A stretch of DNA of 33,554 nt from Flavobacteriales bacterium (GTDB taxonomy: Bacteria; Bacteroidota; Bacteroidia; Flavobacteriales_D; Crocinitomicaceae), in contig JADFAL010000086.1 in assembly GCA_015665275.1 (NCBI GenBank), positions 1-33,554 of the forward strand. Reading direction: 5' to 3'. Below, piece by piece: positions 1 through 7,751 of this stretch (positions within the stretch are counted from its first letter, which is position 1; each line of letters starts with the position of its first letter). The notes beneath the pieces are model-generated. The model was not told the origin of the DNA, made no database searches, and saw only the letters and a list, made by a program, of their open reading frames with translations. A program made the position numbers and the translations under genes.

Positions 1-597
1 CCCCATCGCGTAATTGTTATTTTCAATGATGAAAATGGCTGGAATTTTCCAGTTCATAGCCATGTTAAAGGTTTCGTGCAATGCTCCTTGACGAACGGCT
101 CCGTCACCCATTGAAACGAAAGCCACTTTTCCAGTCTTGTTGTACATTTCTGCGAAAGCAACTCCGGCTCCCATAGCGATCTGCGCACCTACGATACCAT
201 GACCTCCCATGAAGCCCACCTCTTTATCAAAGAAGTGCATGGAACCACCTTTTCCTTTTGAACAGCCGTCTACACGTCCATACAATTCAGCCATAAGGAC
301 TCTTGGATCTGTCCCCAATGCTATCGGATGACCATGATCACGATATGCCGTCATGTGTTTATCACCTTTCTGACAAGCACTTGCCGTACCTGCAACAATC
401 GCCTCCTGCCCTATATACAAGTGACAAAACCCACCAAATTTTTGTTGGATATACAATTGACCTGTCTTCTCTTCGAACTTGCGAATCATCAACATGTCTT
501 TGTACCACTTCACGTATGTTTCCTTAGAAAACTTAGGTGCTTTTGATGCAGCACTTTTACGGGTTGTTTTTGAAGGCTTCGTATCCTTTACAGCCAT
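1..597 (-). CDS. pdhA: Pyruvate dehydrogenase E1 component, alpha subunit (partial, 3' end outside window)
   Basis: The visible 199 codons are the N-terminal part of the thiamine-diphosphate-dependent E1 alpha subunit, which decarboxylates pyruvate and passes the acetyl group to lipoyl-E2. After a short Lys/Ser/Thr/Ala-rich tail the sequence has the family landmarks: MLMIRKFEEK, YIGQEA, YRDHGHP, GKGGSMHFF and GGHGIVGAQ. The ThDP/Mg motif begins GDGAVRQGALHE and closes with the NN pair (IIENNNYAMG) just before the window edge. The ATG at 597 follows an A-rich leader and a TATATTTG -7 box. From memory, cdd next to pdhA is a common flavobacterial order, with pdhC (E2) following pdhA. If so here, the true pdhC lies off the left edge and the E2 gene at 21621 belongs to another complex (inference). 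Confidence 0.95.
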   Translation of the reverse strand, partial: MAVKDTKPSKTTRKSAASKAPKFSKETYVKWYKDMLMIRKFEEKTGQLYIQQKFGGFCHLYIGQEAIVAGTASACQKGDKHMTAYRDHGHPIALGTDPRVLMAELYGRVDGCSKGKGGSMHFFDKEVGFMGGHGIVGAQIAMGAGVAFAEMYNKTGKVAFVSMGDGAVRQGALHETFNMAMNWKIPAIFIIENNNYAMG

Positions 598-624
598 AGT
601 TTAATTTTTAGATCAACGAAGTGA

Positions 625-632
625 CAAATATA
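625..632 (-). promoter_or_regulatory. Predicted promoter of pdhA (-7 box TATATTTG)
   Basis: On the minus strand, TATATTTG matches the Bacteroidetes TAnnTTTG -7 consensus. It lies 27 nt upstream of the pdhA ATG. No TTG lies at the usual 17-23 nt upstream, so the -33 element is weak or absent. Confidence 0.5.
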
Positions 633-689
633 TAAAATAATCAACTGAAAAATACCTTCGAAATCAGGCGAAATTGTTAACATCCAATT

Positions 690-723
690 CTCGAAAAATG
701 CCTTTAATGCTGTAATTTTCGAG
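690..723. repeat. 8-bp inverted repeat between the lipoprotein gene and pdhA
   Basis: CTCGAAAA (690-697) is the exact reverse complement of TTTTCGAG (716-723), with an 18-nt spacer. It sits 34-67 nt after the stop of the upstream minus-strand lipoprotein gene and about 60 nt upstream of the pdhA -7 box. It could be a weak transcript-end hairpin or an operator. It has no following T tract on the minus strand, so I do not call it an intrinsic terminator. Confidence 0.4.
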
Positions 724-757
724 TTAATGTATTTTTTACAATAAGAAACTTAAAACC

Positions 758-1564
758 TTAGGGTTTCACAAACCCCTCAATTTCAGATAACGGAATCGTT
801 AAATCTATAACCCCAGCAGCATATGGAGCGATTTCATAGGAATTGTAAACAAACACCATTTCTCCACCAGAAAAATAGAAGTTATCATTCAATGCAAACG
901 TATCGTTCTCAAACCAAAATCCAACCGCATTCAAGGAAGTTCCTGGCTCAATTTCTTGCTGTTCGCGGAAATATTTTTCAGCAATGGTTGTTAACGCGTC
1001 CAAATCTGTCGTGAAATCTTCCAAACTTAATTCCAGACCATCTGCTTTGGAAAAGTATTCATAGAAAGTATATCCATTTCCATGAGCCCCACCAGTGTAT
1101 GACCATCCATGAGACATCAAACAAACATATGTATCCGTTTCCGAAATATCGAAGCCAGCTTCCATTTCCCATCGCCACATGTCCATTTCATCTTCGTCGT
1201 CGACTTCGTCCACCGTAAAGTCATTCACTACCCTTTCGAAATAGTAATCTGTCAAGGGACCCAGCAATAAGGTTTCAGTATCAGGTGATTCCATTGACGC
1301 CAATTCAACAATTCTTGCATTCACGGAATCCTTGAAGGTGCTATCCATGACACCCGATGAAAATTGCGGTGTGAAATACTCGTAGTCGATCACGCTCAAA
1401 GTCGAATCTGAACGACTCATATTAAAAGCATACGCCTTTGCACGACCCGATGCTATTCGATCTGGAAAGTTTATCTCATCGGAAACTTCGTCGACAATGA
1501 CCTCTGTTGTTGCACAACTTACCAGAAAAAGTCCAGCAATGATTATTAGTAGTGGTTGTTTCAT
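758..1564 (-). CDS. Lipoprotein with DUF3298-type (RsiV-like) domain
   Basis: This is a 268-residue predicted lipoprotein. A hydrophobic signal is followed by a lipobox-like LVSC with Cys17 as the lipidated residue. An acidic stretch (about 118-135) precedes a C-terminal domain carrying GGAHG (158-162), the phrase EYFSKADGLELSLEDF and the tail YEIAPYAAG. These are hallmarks of the DUF4163/DUF3298 family, seen in anti-sigma factor RsiV and many uncharacterised envelope proteins. The molecular role is unknown; no enzyme motif is visible. Its ATG overlaps the cdd stop in an ATGA arrangement (1561-1564), so translation is probably coupled to cdd. It is unusual in standing between cdd and pdhA. 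Confidence 0.85.
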   Translation of the reverse strand: MKQPLLIIIAGLFLVSCATTEVIVDEVSDEINFPDRIASGRAKAYAFNMSRSDSTLSVIDYEYFTPQFSSGVMDSTFKDSVNARIVELASMESPDTETLLLGPLTDYYFERVVNDFTVDEVDDEDEMDMWRWEMEAGFDISETDTYVCLMSHGWSYTGGAHGNGYTFYEYFSKADGLELSLEDFTTDLDALTTIAEKYFREQQEIEPGTSLNAVGFWFENDTFALNDNFYFSGGEMVFVYNSYEIAPYAAGVIDLTIPLSEIEGFVKP

Positions 1565-2031
1565 ATCCCGAAGGCTAAGGGTAATAGTGATGCCGCTGAT
1601 TCAGCTATAATTGTAACGTTGTTTTGACTTACTAGGATAACTCGGAAAGGTTGATTCTGACGCTTTTCCGTTTCTACCATCACCTGACGACATCCGCCGC
1701 AAGGAGAAAGCAAGGTTTCCACATCGACCAAATCACCTTGTGCAACGATACACAAAGTATCTACGATTTTGTCCGGATGATTGGCACCAGCGAAAAACAA
1801 GGCCACTCTTTCAGCACAAAGACCTGAGGGATATGCAATATTCTCTTGATTGCTTCCAGTTACTAAGGTTCCATCTTCCAGCAACAAGGACGCACCAACA
1901 CAAAATTTGCTGTAGGGCGCGTAGGCTGCCTCCATAACTTTATAAGCAGAGGCGACCAATGCATGATCCGCTTCTGGCAGTTCCTTCCAATGTTCAAATT
2001 GGGAGTATTTAAATGATAGTTCTTTCTCCAT
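1561..2031 (-). CDS. cdd: Cytidine deaminase
   Basis: A homotetramer-type cytidine deaminase that converts cytidine and deoxycytidine to uridine nucleosides in pyrimidine salvage. From the chosen ATG at 2031 it has 156 residues. The zinc and catalytic motifs are clear: CAE (Cys72, Glu74) within YPSGLCAERVALF, and PCGGC (Cys111, Cys114). Earlier, YAPYSKFCVGASL is the usual substrate-pocket segment. An in-frame upstream start near 2067 would add a hydrophobic 12-residue tail not typical of the family, so I chose 2031. A near-consensus TTATTTTG lies 7 nt upstream of this ATG. The last bases overlap the start of the following lipoprotein gene. Confidence 0.95.
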   Translation of the reverse strand: MEKELSFKYSQFEHWKELPEADHALVASAYKVMEAAYAPYSKFCVGASLLLEDGTLVTGSNQENIAYPSGLCAERVALFFAGANHPDKIVDTLCIVAQGDLVDVETLLSPCGGCRQVMVETEKRQNQPFRVILVSQNNVTIIAESAASLLPLAFGI

Positions 2032-2107
2032 CGGAATCAAAATAAGTAAAAAACATCCAGTTGACACGGCACTAACTACTTCTAAGTTTCGAATTGAATC
2101 ATTGAAT

Positions 2108-2138
2108 TTGCCGTGTAATAGGATTCTCCGTATTTTTG
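2108..2138 (+). promoter_or_regulatory. Predicted promoter of mtaB (TTG-N20-TATTTTTG)
   Basis: TTG at 2108-2110 and TATTTTTG at 2131-2138 are separated by 20 nt, a good fit to the Bacteroidetes -33/-7 promoter. The -7 box ends only 8 nt before the mtaB ATG at 2147, so the transcript should have almost no leader. Confidence 0.65.
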
Positions 2139-2146
2139 CCCCCGCA

Positions 2147-3463
2147 ATGATTCAGTATAAAAAAGTCGCATTTTACACGCTTGGATGCAAGCTTAACTTT
2201 TCGGAGACGTCCACGATTGGTCGGGCTTTCGAGGAAGCTGGCTACGCCAAAGTAAAATTTGATGATACTCCCGATATCTTTGTAATCAACACCTGTTCTG
2301 TTACGGAAAATGCTGATAAAAAGTGTCGCCAATTGGTTAAGAAAGCTATGAAAGTAAATCCAAATGGGTTTGTAGCGATCATTGGATGTTATGCACAGTT
2401 GAAACCACAGGACATAGCAGCTATCCCGGGAGTGGACATTGTTTTGGGTGCCAACGAGAAATTCAATATTGTAGAACATATTGAATCTTTGGACAAGCTC
2501 GCGGAAACAATCGTTGAAAACGAGAGCATCAAAGAAACCAAAGATTTCGTTCCGGCTTTCTCGATGGGAGATCGAACACGTTCTTTTCTCAAAATACAAG
2601 ACGGATGTGACTATTTCTGCACTTTTTGCACCATTCCGTTGGCTAGAGGGAAAAGCAGAAATGCTTCGATTGCAGAAACAGTTGCCGAAGCAGAGAAAAT
2701 TGCTCAAACAGAAGTTAAAGAGGTTGTTTTAACTGGAGTGAACATTGGTGATTTCGGTCAGGGAGATGATGAAAACTTCTTCGAATTGACGAAATCATTG
2801 GATAAAGTCGAAAATATTGAACGATTCCGCATTTCATCTATCGAACCGAATTTGCTCTCGGATGAGATTATTGAATTCACTTTGAATCAATCGAAGCGAT
2901 TTGTGCCGCACTTTCATATTCCACTTCAGTCTGGGAGCGATAAGTTGCTGCTGAAAATGCGCCGAAAATACGAACGCTCTTTGTTCGCTGATCGTGTGAA
3001 TTCGATAAAGGCTAAAATCGCGGATGCTTGCATAGGGGTAGACGTTATTGTGGGCTTTCCAGGAGAAACAGACGAAGACTTTATGGAAACGGTCAACTTC
3101 CTAAAGGATTTGGAAGTTTCTTATTTACACGTGTTTACCTATTCTGAACGCGCGAACACAACTGCCGTGAAATTAGGCGATGCCGTTCCAATGAATATTC
3201 GCAAGGAACGCAGCAAGCAATTGCATTTACTCTCGCACAAGAAAAAGCGCGCTTTTTACGAAGAGAACGTTGGAAAGACGAAAACAGTTTTATTCGAACA
3301 AGAAGATAATGAAGGGTACATGTTTGGGTTCACGGATAACTACGTTAAAGTCAAACTTCCTTTTGATTCTAGCATGACCAACACACTTCAATCCGTTCGT
3401 CTGGATGAAATTGACAGAGATGGAATCATGAAGTGTAGTATCCTTTCACCAGCTCATGCCTGA
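2147..3463 (+). CDS. mtaB: tRNA t6A37 methylthiotransferase MtaB (radical SAM)
   Basis: A MiaB/RimO/MtaB-family enzyme that adds a methylthio group to t6A37 of ANN-decoding tRNAs. From ATG 2147 it has 438 residues. The N-terminal UPF0004 domain ligates one [4Fe-4S] cluster with Cys14 (YTLGCKLN), Cys50 (INTCSVT) and Cys81 (GCYAQ). The radical SAM CxxxCxxC is Cys154, Cys158 and Cys161 (DGCDYFCTFCTIP). A TRAM-like domain closes the protein. TLGCKLN and INTCSVTENADKK favour MtaB over MiaB or RimO. The upstream in-frame TTG at 2102 lies inside the promoter region and is rejected as a start. The end overlaps the next gene by 8 bp. Confidence 0.93.
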   Translation: MIQYKKVAFYTLGCKLNFSETSTIGRAFEEAGYAKVKFDDTPDIFVINTCSVTENADKKCRQLVKKAMKVNPNGFVAIIGCYAQLKPQDIAAIPGVDIVLGANEKFNIVEHIESLDKLAETIVENESIKETKDFVPAFSMGDRTRSFLKIQDGCDYFCTFCTIPLARGKSRNASIAETVAEAEKIAQTEVKEVVLTGVNIGDFGQGDDENFFELTKSLDKVENIERFRISSIEPNLLSDEIIEFTLNQSKRFVPHFHIPLQSGSDKLLLKMRRKYERSLFADRVNSIKAKIADACIGVDVIVGFPGETDEDFMETVNFLKDLEVSYLHVFTYSERANTTAVKLGDAVPMNIRKERSKQLHLLSHKKKRAFYEENVGKTKTVLFEQEDNEGYMFGFTDNYVKVKLPFDSSMTNTLQSVRLDEIDRDGIMKCSILSPAHA

Positions 3464-3767
3464 AGAGTCCAAAAAAAATTGGCGCTATCGTGGCTATGAC
3501 TACTTGGACCAATGTCCATGGTGCGACGGAGCATTGGAAAACGGTTGGACCCGCAGCCCAAGAGGATCCTTTTGGATTCCAAATGGCGGAACGATCGTCA
3601 AAAGTCTGTTCAACCGAAAAAAATATTTGAACATTCAGGTTGCACAACACTGTAGCTCATACAACAAGACACTTCTACTCGGAACAAAACGCTCATTTAT
3701 GAATTTTATGGAAGAAGAACCACCTGCTATTCGTGCCAAATTTGAGCGTAAGAACAAAGAAGATTAA
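3456..3767 (+). CDS. Small uncharacterised protein with one CxxC motif (DUF6487-like)
   Basis: A 103-residue protein whose start overlaps the mtaB stop by 8 bp, so it is probably translated together with mtaB. CPWC at 20-23 begins a segment of the form CPWCDGALENGWTRSP, followed by an aromatic/Gly patch (SFWIPNGG). This resembles the small DUF6487-type families that start with a CPxCG zinc knuckle. Only one other Cys (66) is present, so a complete four-Cys zinc site would need a dimer or other ligands. The C-terminus is Lys/Glu-rich. Function unknown; the operon position alone suggests a link to tRNA modification. It ends by sharing a TTAA with the stop codon of convergent mnmD. Confidence 0.75.
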   Translation: MPEESKKNWRYRGYDYLDQCPWCDGALENGWTRSPRGSFWIPNGGTIVKSLFNRKKYLNIQVAQHCSSYNKTLLLGTKRSFMNFMEEEPPAIRAKFERKNKED

Positions 3768-4426
3768 GCTAACATCGTCGCTCTTGTCATTTCTCTTTTT
3801 CCCGGAGGTCCAGGCAATCGTTCAATTTCAAATCCGAGTGATTTTAAATGTCGCTTAAACTGACCCTGAGCGCAATAGGTAACTAGAATTCCACCGGGCT
3901 TAAGCATAGTTGCCATTTTCTCCAAAACAGGCAACTCCCACATATCGCTTTGAGCACGTGGCCCGAACGCATCGAAATAGATAATGTCAATGGAATCAAT
4001 TTTAGGTTGGAACTCTTCAATTTTCTGATGAATTTTAGTGAGTTCAAGCTCATGTATAGCAATCGTCTGATCCCAAGCTGCTTTGTGCATTGCTTCAAAA
4101 TCGTTTCGAAACTCTTTTCCTATTCCCTCCAGATAATTCAGTTTTTCAATCATCTCTGATTCAACCGGATATGCTTCCAAACCGAGATATCTGACTTGCT
4201 TTTTTTGCCTTCTCGCGAACTCAAGCGTTAACAATGCATTCAAACCCGTTCCAAATCCCATTTCGAATACAGTAATATCTTCTTGTACTAATGATTCAAG
4301 CCCGTGTTTAATAAAAACATGCCTTGCCTCTTGAATAGCGCCATGATGTGAATGATAATTCTCATCCATCTCCGGAATATAAATCGTCGTGGATCCGTCG
4401 GCAGTTTTGGTGATTTCGCGCTTCAT
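3764..4426 (-). CDS. mnmD: tRNA U34 methyltransferase MnmD (MnmC N-domain-like)
   Basis: A stand-alone SAM-dependent methyltransferase homologous to the N-terminal domain of E. coli MnmC, which finishes mnm5(s2)U at the wobble position of tRNA. The protein is 220 residues from ATG 4426. It shows YHSHHGAIQEARHVF near the N-terminus, the SAM-binding EMGFGTGLNALL (55-66), and FDAFGPRAQSDMW (151-163), the diagnostic DUF752 motif. There is no C-terminal FAD oxidase domain, so this is MnmD rather than full MnmC. A TATCTTTG box ends 5 nt before the ATG. An in-frame ATG at 4468 lies upstream of that box and is unlikely to be used. Confidence 0.9.
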   Translation of the reverse strand: MKREITKTADGSTTIYIPEMDENYHSHHGAIQEARHVFIKHGLESLVQEDITVFEMGFGTGLNALLTLEFARRQKKQVRYLGLEAYPVESEMIEKLNYLEGIGKEFRNDFEAMHKAAWDQTIAIHELELTKIHQKIEEFQPKIDSIDIIYFDAFGPRAQSDMWELPVLEKMATMLKPGGILVTYCAQGQFKRHLKSLGFEIERLPGPPGKREMTRATMLA

Positions 4427-4431
4427 ATCAG

Positions 4432-4439
4432 CAAAGATA
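4432..4439 (-). promoter_or_regulatory. Predicted promoter of mnmD (-7 box TATCTTTG)
   Basis: The minus-strand TATCTTTG is a full TAnnTTTG match. Its 3' end is 5 nt from the mnmD ATG, which predicts a leaderless mRNA. No good TTG is seen at the -33 position. Confidence 0.5.
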
Positions 4440-4550
4440 CTGAGAGAATAACGAATGGGAAGTAACATCTCCCAACGCTCAACTGTTTATTTAATGAAAT
4501 TCTTTTGATTAATTAACGAATAGTTGCCATAATGGCTCAAGTCAATACTT

Positions 4551-4558
4551 TAAGTTTG
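4551..4558 (+). promoter_or_regulatory. Predicted promoter of the secreted protein gene (-7 box TAAGTTTG)
   Basis: TAAGTTTG ends 5 nt before the ATG at 4564. A TTG at 4524-4526 is 24 nt upstream, slightly beyond the usual spacing. The predicted transcript is leaderless. Confidence 0.5.
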
Positions 4559-4563
4559 AATTC

Positions 4564-5829
4564 ATGAAAATTCACTTGCTTCTTTGTTTTTTTATCACAT
4601 CAGCGCTTTGCTTTGCTCAGAATGAATCTAGTACTGCTTTTTTCGGGAACCTTGGAATTGATTTCAGACCCCCTGTTCCACAAGTGATTTCGCCAATCGA
4701 AATGATTTCGAAAGAGAGCTCTACCTATATTTGTGATGAGAATGGTGATATCTTGTTCTATACAAACGGTGGAACGAGTGCTACCGCTCCGGGAACTGGT
4801 GCCATTTGGAATGCTGATCATGATATTATGGAAAATGGCCTTCTGGAAGACTCAAGCGGTTGTTTCAGTGCGCATCAAGGTGCTATCGTTGTCCCATTTC
4901 CCTCCAATGATTTGAAGATCGGGAGCAAAATGTATTATTTATTCACCAAGGACTGCATTGAAAGTTCATTTGCATCCTGGAGTTTCAACTCTGGACTTAC
5001 CTACTCAGTAATCGATATGGCCGCAAATGGTGGACTTGGTGCGGTCTTGCATAAAAATGTATCAGCAGTTCCTTTTGAACACAACCAATTCATATCTACA
5101 AATCATGAGCCTGTTACAGCAATTCTGCACGGAAATCAGACCGATTACTGGCTTTTCTCCTACACGAAGGATTCATTATATCGGCTTATCTTAGACGACT
5201 CTGGCGTTGGTTCTCCCGAAATTCTTTTTCCGGCAGGTGGAAGAATCTCCATTGCTCCAGATAGAGAGCATATGTGTCTTGGTAGAGACATTTATCAATT
5301 TGATGCTTATACAGGTGATTTGTTATACCTAACTTCGATTCCGGGAGTTGCTGGAACTGTAGCGTTTTCTCCAAACGGCAGAAAGTTGTACAATAATGAA
5401 AATGGAAGCTTGTTCCAATACGACTTGAATCAAACCGATATTCTGGCATCAAAAACACAAATTGCATCCCTCGGATACATCTACAGCATGTGGCTTGCCC
5501 CAAATCACAAGATTTATCTTCAGCTAGGCAATGACAACCATTTTGATGGAGAAATTAGCTGTCCGAATGAAACCGGTGCTGCTTGTGATTTCACATTACA
5601 GGAGTTGCCACTTGGTGCTTACACATATGGAGGCTTCCCAAACATCATGGCGCACTTATTATACTATAACGGGAGTTGTGTGGCCAATTTAAGTGAGAAC
5701 CTTGATTTAGATCATAAGGTAGAACTTCTTAAAGTTGTAAACCTGATGGGACAAGAAGTAGATGGAGATGCAACCGGAACTTTGCTATTTCAATATTCGG
5801 ACGGCAACGTTATTAAAATATACCGCTAG
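4564..5829 (+). CDS. Secreted protein with beta-propeller-like body and short T9SS-type tail
   Basis: A 421-residue exported protein. The first ~18 residues form a signal peptide (LLLCFFITSALCFAQ). The mature start FFGNLGIDF..P, then DENGDILFYTNGG, IWNADHDIM and QGAIVVPFPS, is the N-terminal pattern common to large flavobacterial T9SS and gliding-type surface proteins. Phrases such as SIAPDREHMCLG and AFSPNGRKLY look like propeller blades. The last ~40 residues (VVNLMGQEVDG, then LLFQYSDGNVIKIYR) resemble the final part of a type A T9SS sorting domain, in a short form. No catalytic motif is visible; an adhesin or surface role is inference. Transcription meets the convergent hydrolase gene 16 bp downstream. 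Confidence 0.75.
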   Translation: MKIHLLLCFFITSALCFAQNESSTAFFGNLGIDFRPPVPQVISPIEMISKESSTYICDENGDILFYTNGGTSATAPGTGAIWNADHDIMENGLLEDSSGCFSAHQGAIVVPFPSNDLKIGSKMYYLFTKDCIESSFASWSFNSGLTYSVIDMAANGGLGAVLHKNVSAVPFEHNQFISTNHEPVTAILHGNQTDYWLFSYTKDSLYRLILDDSGVGSPEILFPAGGRISIAPDREHMCLGRDIYQFDAYTGDLLYLTSIPGVAGTVAFSPNGRKLYNNENGSLFQYDLNQTDILASKTQIASLGYIYSMWLAPNHKIYLQLGNDNHFDGEISCPNETGAACDFTLQELPLGAYTYGGFPNIMAHLLYYNGSCVANLSENLDLDHKVELLKVVNLMGQEVDGDATGTLLFQYSDGNVIKIYR

Positions 5830-5845
5830 AATCATTAAAACAGCA

Positions 5846-7594
5846 TTACTTTTCATCCGATACAACCGGCAGAACAATATGCGAATCATATACTTCCGAA
5901 GCATGAATATCTAACGTTGGTTTTCCTCGCTTAGGACATTTATCAAAGATCCCTTTGTCGGCCCCAGCGATGGTAATTCGGATCGAATGCCCCTTTTTAA
6001 TGGTTACAGAAGTAGGCAAGAATCGTAGGGTGATTTCCTCCACTTTTCCCGGAATCATGAGAGCAGCATCCTTTTCATTGAAGGTATGTAAATTAAAAGT
6101 ACTATCGGATGGCTCGGCCATTTTTCGATGAATCAATCGGAGTCCACCTTCAGTAACGTAAACGCTTTTTCCATTTTCATCTACATCTTCCAGATAAACC
6201 AGCACTACTCCATCTTCATGTGTTGACGACAACCACAAACTTATTTCTGGCGTCCCCGTAATTTGAAGGTCGTCTTCCATTGGTACCGATGTATAGACCA
6301 ACATCCGATCGTCCATCGCATTTCTATTGTTCAATCCTTTCACTGGCCCTTCCATTTGCGTGGTCCAGCGATTATATGTACTAGTACGCACTCCGAAATC
6401 AACATCATAACTTCGCCTCCCATCAAGCTCAGGCACACTTTCTAACAAGCCATCACTGGCACCTAAGTACAATTTCTTTTCTGACGTTCCTGAAATCGGC
6501 CATGCGTTCGATTCTTTGTAGCCAGGATCACCAATATTATAATACTGAATCAGTGGCCATTCATCTACTCCATTCTTCCTTCCTTTCAGATGAAAATCAA
6601 GGAAATCAAGCATTCGTTTGCTTTGTTCCGTTGTTAATGGATCGGGATAAAAAAGCGAGTCATCTACGACAAAAGGATCCGCATTACACCAACCACCATG
6701 TGCGGTTGACATCAAAAGTACTTTCTGTGGATTGCTAAAATGCTCCAATCGTTGCAGCGTTCCTTCCGCTGTTCCGGCATCCATCCAACTAGCGATGACG
6801 AACATGGGAACTCCAGAGGCTTCAATTTCTTTTTGCCAATTAATTACCGAGCATTCGTCGTAATCAAATCCGTTGAGAGAATGATCACGGAAATCAGAAG
6901 CTCTAGTGTACTTGTGCACCTTTGGATTGTCCTTATGCTCTTTCAGCGCAAACTTCAGAGAATCTTCATCTACAGGGTTTACTGAGCTCCGAAGGATCAT
7001 CGATCTATTTTTATCTAGAAAATTAACATACCTCCCCCATCGATTGATGAATTTGCTAGCAAGCATACCATAAGGTCTCGCTGGACTCCGATATAAATCA
7101 AAGTCAGACCAACCTGGAATTACGGCCTTCAAAGCGGGATGTTGTGTCGCGCAGAGTAATTCAGCTGTTGTTCCTGTGTAAGATGTTCCGTACGAACCAA
7201 TGTTGCCATCACACCATGGCTGATCTACAATCCAATCCAACACTGATTTTGAATCCATTACCTGTACTGGAGAATATTCGGATTGCCTTACCCCAAAGGA
7301 AGCGCCAGTCCCTCGCGTATCCACGATCATTATAATGTAACCGTTCTCATTGAAATAGAGATCGCGACCTGTAATGAATGAGTTATCTCCCTTCTTCTTG
7401 TCAATGCTCGATCTCCAATAGCGCTCGAATTGGACTAAGACAGGAAGTTTTTCATCAGTGTAATTTTCCGGGAAATATACATCTGCGGCCAATTTCACTC
7501 CGTCTGGCATTTTTATGAAATGTGATGTTCTGGTTTGTGCAAAAGGAAGGAATAGGATAGCGCAAAATACAGCGCAAAGCACAATTGGTTTCAT
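5846..7594 (-). CDS. CocE/NonD family (X-Pro dipeptidyl-peptidase-like) hydrolase
   Basis: A 582-residue exported alpha/beta hydrolase of the CocE/NonD, X-Pro dipeptidyl-peptidase (S15) group. After a signal peptide (about 1-20) the start MPDGVKLAADVYFPE is typical. The nucleophile elbow is GTSYTG (Ser138). The other likely triad members are Asp272 (ASWMDAGT) and His299 (STAHGGW). The C-terminal third (from about 390) is the jelly-roll domain, with LWLSSTHEDGVVLVYLEDV and a late GHSIRITIAG. The family hydrolyses acyl or peptide bonds (esters, beta-lactams, X-Pro peptides); the substrate cannot be told here. No TAnnTTTG box was found upstream of the ATG at 7594. It shares the region 7595-7751 with divergent dnaB. 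Confidence 0.88.
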   Translation of the reverse strand: MKPIVLCAVFCAILFLPFAQTRTSHFIKMPDGVKLAADVYFPENYTDEKLPVLVQFERYWRSSIDKKKGDNSFITGRDLYFNENGYIIMIVDTRGTGASFGVRQSEYSPVQVMDSKSVLDWIVDQPWCDGNIGSYGTSYTGTTAELLCATQHPALKAVIPGWSDFDLYRSPARPYGMLASKFINRWGRYVNFLDKNRSMILRSSVNPVDEDSLKFALKEHKDNPKVHKYTRASDFRDHSLNGFDYDECSVINWQKEIEASGVPMFVIASWMDAGTAEGTLQRLEHFSNPQKVLLMSTAHGGWCNADPFVVDDSLFYPDPLTTEQSKRMLDFLDFHLKGRKNGVDEWPLIQYYNIGDPGYKESNAWPISGTSEKKLYLGASDGLLESVPELDGRRSYDVDFGVRTSTYNRWTTQMEGPVKGLNNRNAMDDRMLVYTSVPMEDDLQITGTPEISLWLSSTHEDGVVLVYLEDVDENGKSVYVTEGGLRLIHRKMAEPSDSTFNLHTFNEKDAALMIPGKVEEITLRFLPTSVTIKKGHSIRITIAGADKGIFDKCPKRGKPTLDIHASEVYDSHIVLPVVSDEK

Positions 7595-7739
7595 AGCAGG
7601 TTTGTTTTCGTTTACATTCTAACGACAATAATCACAATAAATTCTTAGCGATAAAAATTTCCTTTTTGTTAATTTCCTGTTGATATCACGTTCAAAAATC
7701 TTTATGAATTTTTAAGTGAACTTTCGGAGGCTTTTGTTG

Positions 7740-7747
7740 TACCTTTG
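7740..7747 (+). promoter_or_regulatory. Predicted promoter of dnaB (-7 box TACCTTTG)
   Basis: TACCTTTG ends 4 nt before the dnaB ATG (7752). This is too close for a normal leader, so a leaderless transcript is predicted. No clear TTG is at -33. Confidence 0.5.
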
Positions 7748-7751
7748 AGAG

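Noticed and set aside
303-546. Two short open frames antisense to pdhA
   Set aside because: Shadows of the E1 alpha coding sequence without promoter or conserved content.
753-766. AAACC-TTAG-GGTTT hairpin at the end of the lipoprotein gene as a terminator
   Set aside because: Only a 5-bp stem overlapping the stop codon, with no continuous T tract after it on the minus strand.
2102-2146. Upstream TTG start for mtaB
   Set aside because: The segment contains the predicted -33/-7 promoter, and the added residues precede the normal family N-terminus.
2099-2707. 202-residue open frame antisense to mtaB
   Set aside because: It is wholly opposite a clear radical SAM gene; composition is odd (rich in Phe, Cys and Arg), with no motif and no promoter.
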